From the NCBI RefSeq assembly GCF_000220395.1, contig NW_004085984.1, positions 48,003 to 112,002 of the forward strand: a stretch of 64,000 bases of DNA, in the 5' to 3' direction. Positions 61,795-64,000 of this stretch are shown one piece after another. Both the position numbers and the translations under genes were made by a program. Source of the DNA: Ichthyophthirius multifiliis (Eukaryota > Ciliophora > Oligohymenophorea > Hymenostomatida). Under the pieces are notes generated by a model, which was given only the letters and a program-made list of their open reading frames with translations, made no database searches and was not told where the DNA came from. Each line of letters opens with the position of its first letter. Within the stretch, counting starts at the first letter, position 1.

Positions 61795-63607
61795 TTTATT
61801 TTTAATTTTTTTATTTTATTTGTTTTTTATTTTTTTTAAGATATTTTAATTATAAAAGGAATAATGAATTTATTTATAATTAATTTGTATTTATATTTTT
61901 AATTTTAAAAAAATTTAAAAATAATTAAATATTTATTTTCTTTTTTTTAAAAAATATTTATTTATTTATATAAATTAATTTTATTTATATTTTTTTAATA
62001 AAATTTTTAAAAACTACTTTGCTTTTATTTTTATGTAAAAATAGTATCATGTTTTATTTTAATCATATATAAATATAATTTATTTTATAAATAAATATTT
62101 TAATAAATAATATATTTAATTAATATATATATATATATATTAAGATTTTATTTATTTAAAATAAAATATTTGAATTAGTATATTAATATTAGTTAAATTT
62201 TTAGCTAAAATTATATCATTTAAATATATTATTAAATATTTTAATAATTTTTAGGGTAAATATTATAATTTTCTTTTAAAAATTTAATATAAACAAATAT
62301 AAAATAAAATATATAAATTAAATTTTCTATTTAAATAATTAAAAAATAAAATAATAAATTATTATAAAATAATTTAAATTTTTATTTTATTAATATTAGA
62401 GATGTAATTTTAATTTATAATTATTTAATTTAATTTAAATTTATTAAATTAAATGAATAAATGTAAATAATAACTAGATAAATTATAAAATAATTTATAT
62501 AATATAATAAAAACTAAATATATTTATTTTTTATTATCTTTATATTGTAAATAAATGAATACATAATAAAATTGAAAAAAAAAATATTAAAGCGTTGTAA
62601 ATTAAAAAAATTTATTAAAAATCATTTATAACAAATAAAATAGAATATTTATTATAATTTAAAAAAAAAAAAGTAAATATCTTTAATAAAATCGATTATA
62701 TAAAAATATATTTGTATAAAGAAATAATAGGTTGTATCTGATTAAAGTTATAATTAATTAATATTAATTAAGAAAAAATAAATATAAAATACTATTCATT
62801 TACAAAATAATTATTATAAATAAATTAGTGATATAAAAATTAAATAATTTTATAAAATAATAAAACTAAAATTATTTTAAAAAAAATATTATTTTAAAAG
62901 TATTCGAAAATATATAATATAATATATAATAAAAAAAAATTGAAATATTTGAAGTATAAATCTTAAAAAAATAAGGATGTTATAGAAAAAAATTAATTTA
63001 TATTTCTTTAATTTACATAGTAAAAAAAAAAAAATTTTATAAAATATTATAGGTAAAAAAATATTATAAAAAAAAAAAAAATTTAAAAATAAAATTATAT
63101 ATGTAAATTTTTAAATTTATATTTATATTTATATTTATATTAATTATTAATTATTAATTATTAATTATTAATTATTAATTATTAATTATTAATTATTAAT
63201 TATTAATTATTAATTATTAATTATTAATTATTAATTATTAATTATTAATTATTAATTATTAATTATTAATTATTAATTATTAATTATTAATTATTAATTA
63301 TTAATTATTAATTATTAATTATTAATTATTAATTATTAATTATTTATTATTAATTATTAATTATTAATTATTAATTATTAATTATTTATAATTAAATATA
63401 TATTATTTTTTTAATAAAAAAAATATATATTTTTTTTTTTAAACTTTATATTAATAAATTCATTTAAATAATTATTATATTTTTTATTATTTTAATTTAT
63501 TTGAATTATATATTTTTTTTATATAATTTATATAATCTTTATAATTTTACTATTTTATTATTTTAATAATGTTTTAATAATTTTATTTTTAAAATAATTT
63601 ATTTTTA
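61795..63607. other. AT-rich intergenic region
   Basis: Upstream of CCT1 (-) and downstream of the POP5-like gene (-). Long A/T tracts, (TA)n near 62123-62140 and the heptamer satellite below; no gene supported. Confidence 0.7.
63138..63385. repeat. Heptamer tandem repeat (TTAATTA)n
   Basis: About 35 copies of the 7-bp unit TTAATTA run almost without error for about 250 bp; two places carry ATTTATT variants near the right end. It is not the GGGGTT telomere repeat of hymenostomes. Confidence 0.95.
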
Positions 63608-64000
63608 TCAATCTTCAAGTATTTTCAATATTTCAATTTATTTTTTGTAATTTTTTAAAAATTCCTCTTTTACTTTTTACATTATTTTTTTATTTTTTAA
63701 TATTTTATGTATCCATAAAGATAAATATTTTTAAGCCATTTTTTCTATTTTTTTTATTGTTCCACTGCAATACAAAACTTTTATTTTTACCCTTTATTCA
63801 TCTAAATTTTTAACAAAAATTATTGAATTCCATAATATTCGTATACATTCCCTTGAAACTCTCACAACAAACAATCCAGTTTAATCATTTATATATTTAA
63901 CTATTTATACATATATTATTTATATTTTATTTAAATATATATTCACTTTGTAAATTATTAGACGTTAATGCTTGACCATAATCTCCGTAATTAAAATTAA
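63608..64000 (-). CDS. POP5: RNase P/MRP protein subunit POP5-like, 3' part (partial at right edge)
   Basis: The C-terminal part of a POP5-type protein, cut by the window end. Visible: YGDYGQALTSNNLQIKYIND, TGLFVVRVSRECIRILWNSI, FVKNLDEQ, VLYCSGTIKKIEKMAQKYL and a charged tail to TGA 63608. This matches POP5 (tyr-leu-asn..TG strand, Arg-rich helix, SGTIxxxxK near the end). A probable intron (about 63902-63950, GTGAATATAT..AAATAG) joins the first exon. POP5 is a core protein of RNase P and RNase MRP; a probable MRP RNA lies 22 kb to the left. Confidence 0.75.

Noticed and set aside
63138-63385. Heptamer array as a telomere
   Set aside because: The unit is TTAATTA, not the GGGGTT/AACCCC expected in hymenostome ciliates, and coding sequence continues beyond it.
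1-64000. CRISPR arrays, tRNA genes, insertion sequences, bacterial operators
   Set aside because: No spaced direct repeats, no B-box-like tRNA block that I trust and no transposase were seen; the gene structure with introns is eukaryotic.

Overview
The window reads as nuclear DNA of an oligohymenophorean (hymenostome-type) ciliate. It is extremely AT-rich. Long conserved proteins can only be read if TAA and TAG are glutamine and TGA is the only stop. Genes carry many short AT-rich GT..AG introns, mostly 38-70 nt. Base composition, intron size and gene families resemble Ichthyophthirius or a Tetrahymena relative; the species is inferred, not shown. A standard-code ORF scan misses almost every gene, and most of its hits here are antisense or off-frame shadows.

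Layout. 1-6 kb: end of an unknown gene, a poorly resolved coding stretch, and a structured RNA-like locus (3907-4244). 5.6-14.4 kb: stomatin-family protein (-), a Q-rich coiled-coil protein with a (TAA)n polyglutamine tract, a large RAP-domain protein, and an unclear minus-strand gene. 15.8-25.4 kb: a large multi-membrane PAS protein, METTL17/Rsm22 (-), and an ELM2 chromatin protein. 26.7-38.2 kb: a pseudokinase with MORN repeats, a very long Q/N-rich coiled-coil gene (-), an unknown protein, M18 aspartyl aminopeptidase, and a small membrane protein. 38.8-43.6 kb: an AGC kinase with a TH1-like N-terminus (-), a probable RNase MRP RNA, and a RING-CH + FHA protein (-). 44.4-51.3 kb: a Sel1-pseudokinase, a HIT protein (-), a degenerate kinase-like stretch (-), and a membrane protein. 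51.8-64 kb: plasma-membrane-type Ca2+-ATPase, MTFP1, sirtuin (-), a second Sel1-pseudokinase, CCT/TCP-1 alpha (-), a heptamer satellite, and the 3' end of a POP5-like gene (-).

Themes. Genes alternate strands with short spacers, as in ciliate macronuclear DNA. Several products are mitochondrial (METTL17, MTFP1, probably the RAP protein). Two belong to RNase MRP/P (the RNA and POP5). Three or four kinase-fold genes lack catalytic residues and are fused to scaffolding repeats (MORN, Sel1); this is the most novel-looking protein content. A few otherwise excellent frames break by one base at poly-A/T runs, most simply sequence errors.

Limits: translations were made by eye. Models whose exon lengths sum to a multiple of three (stated in the entries) are firm; the PAS gene, the RAP gene's 3' half and the coiled-coil genes are approximate.
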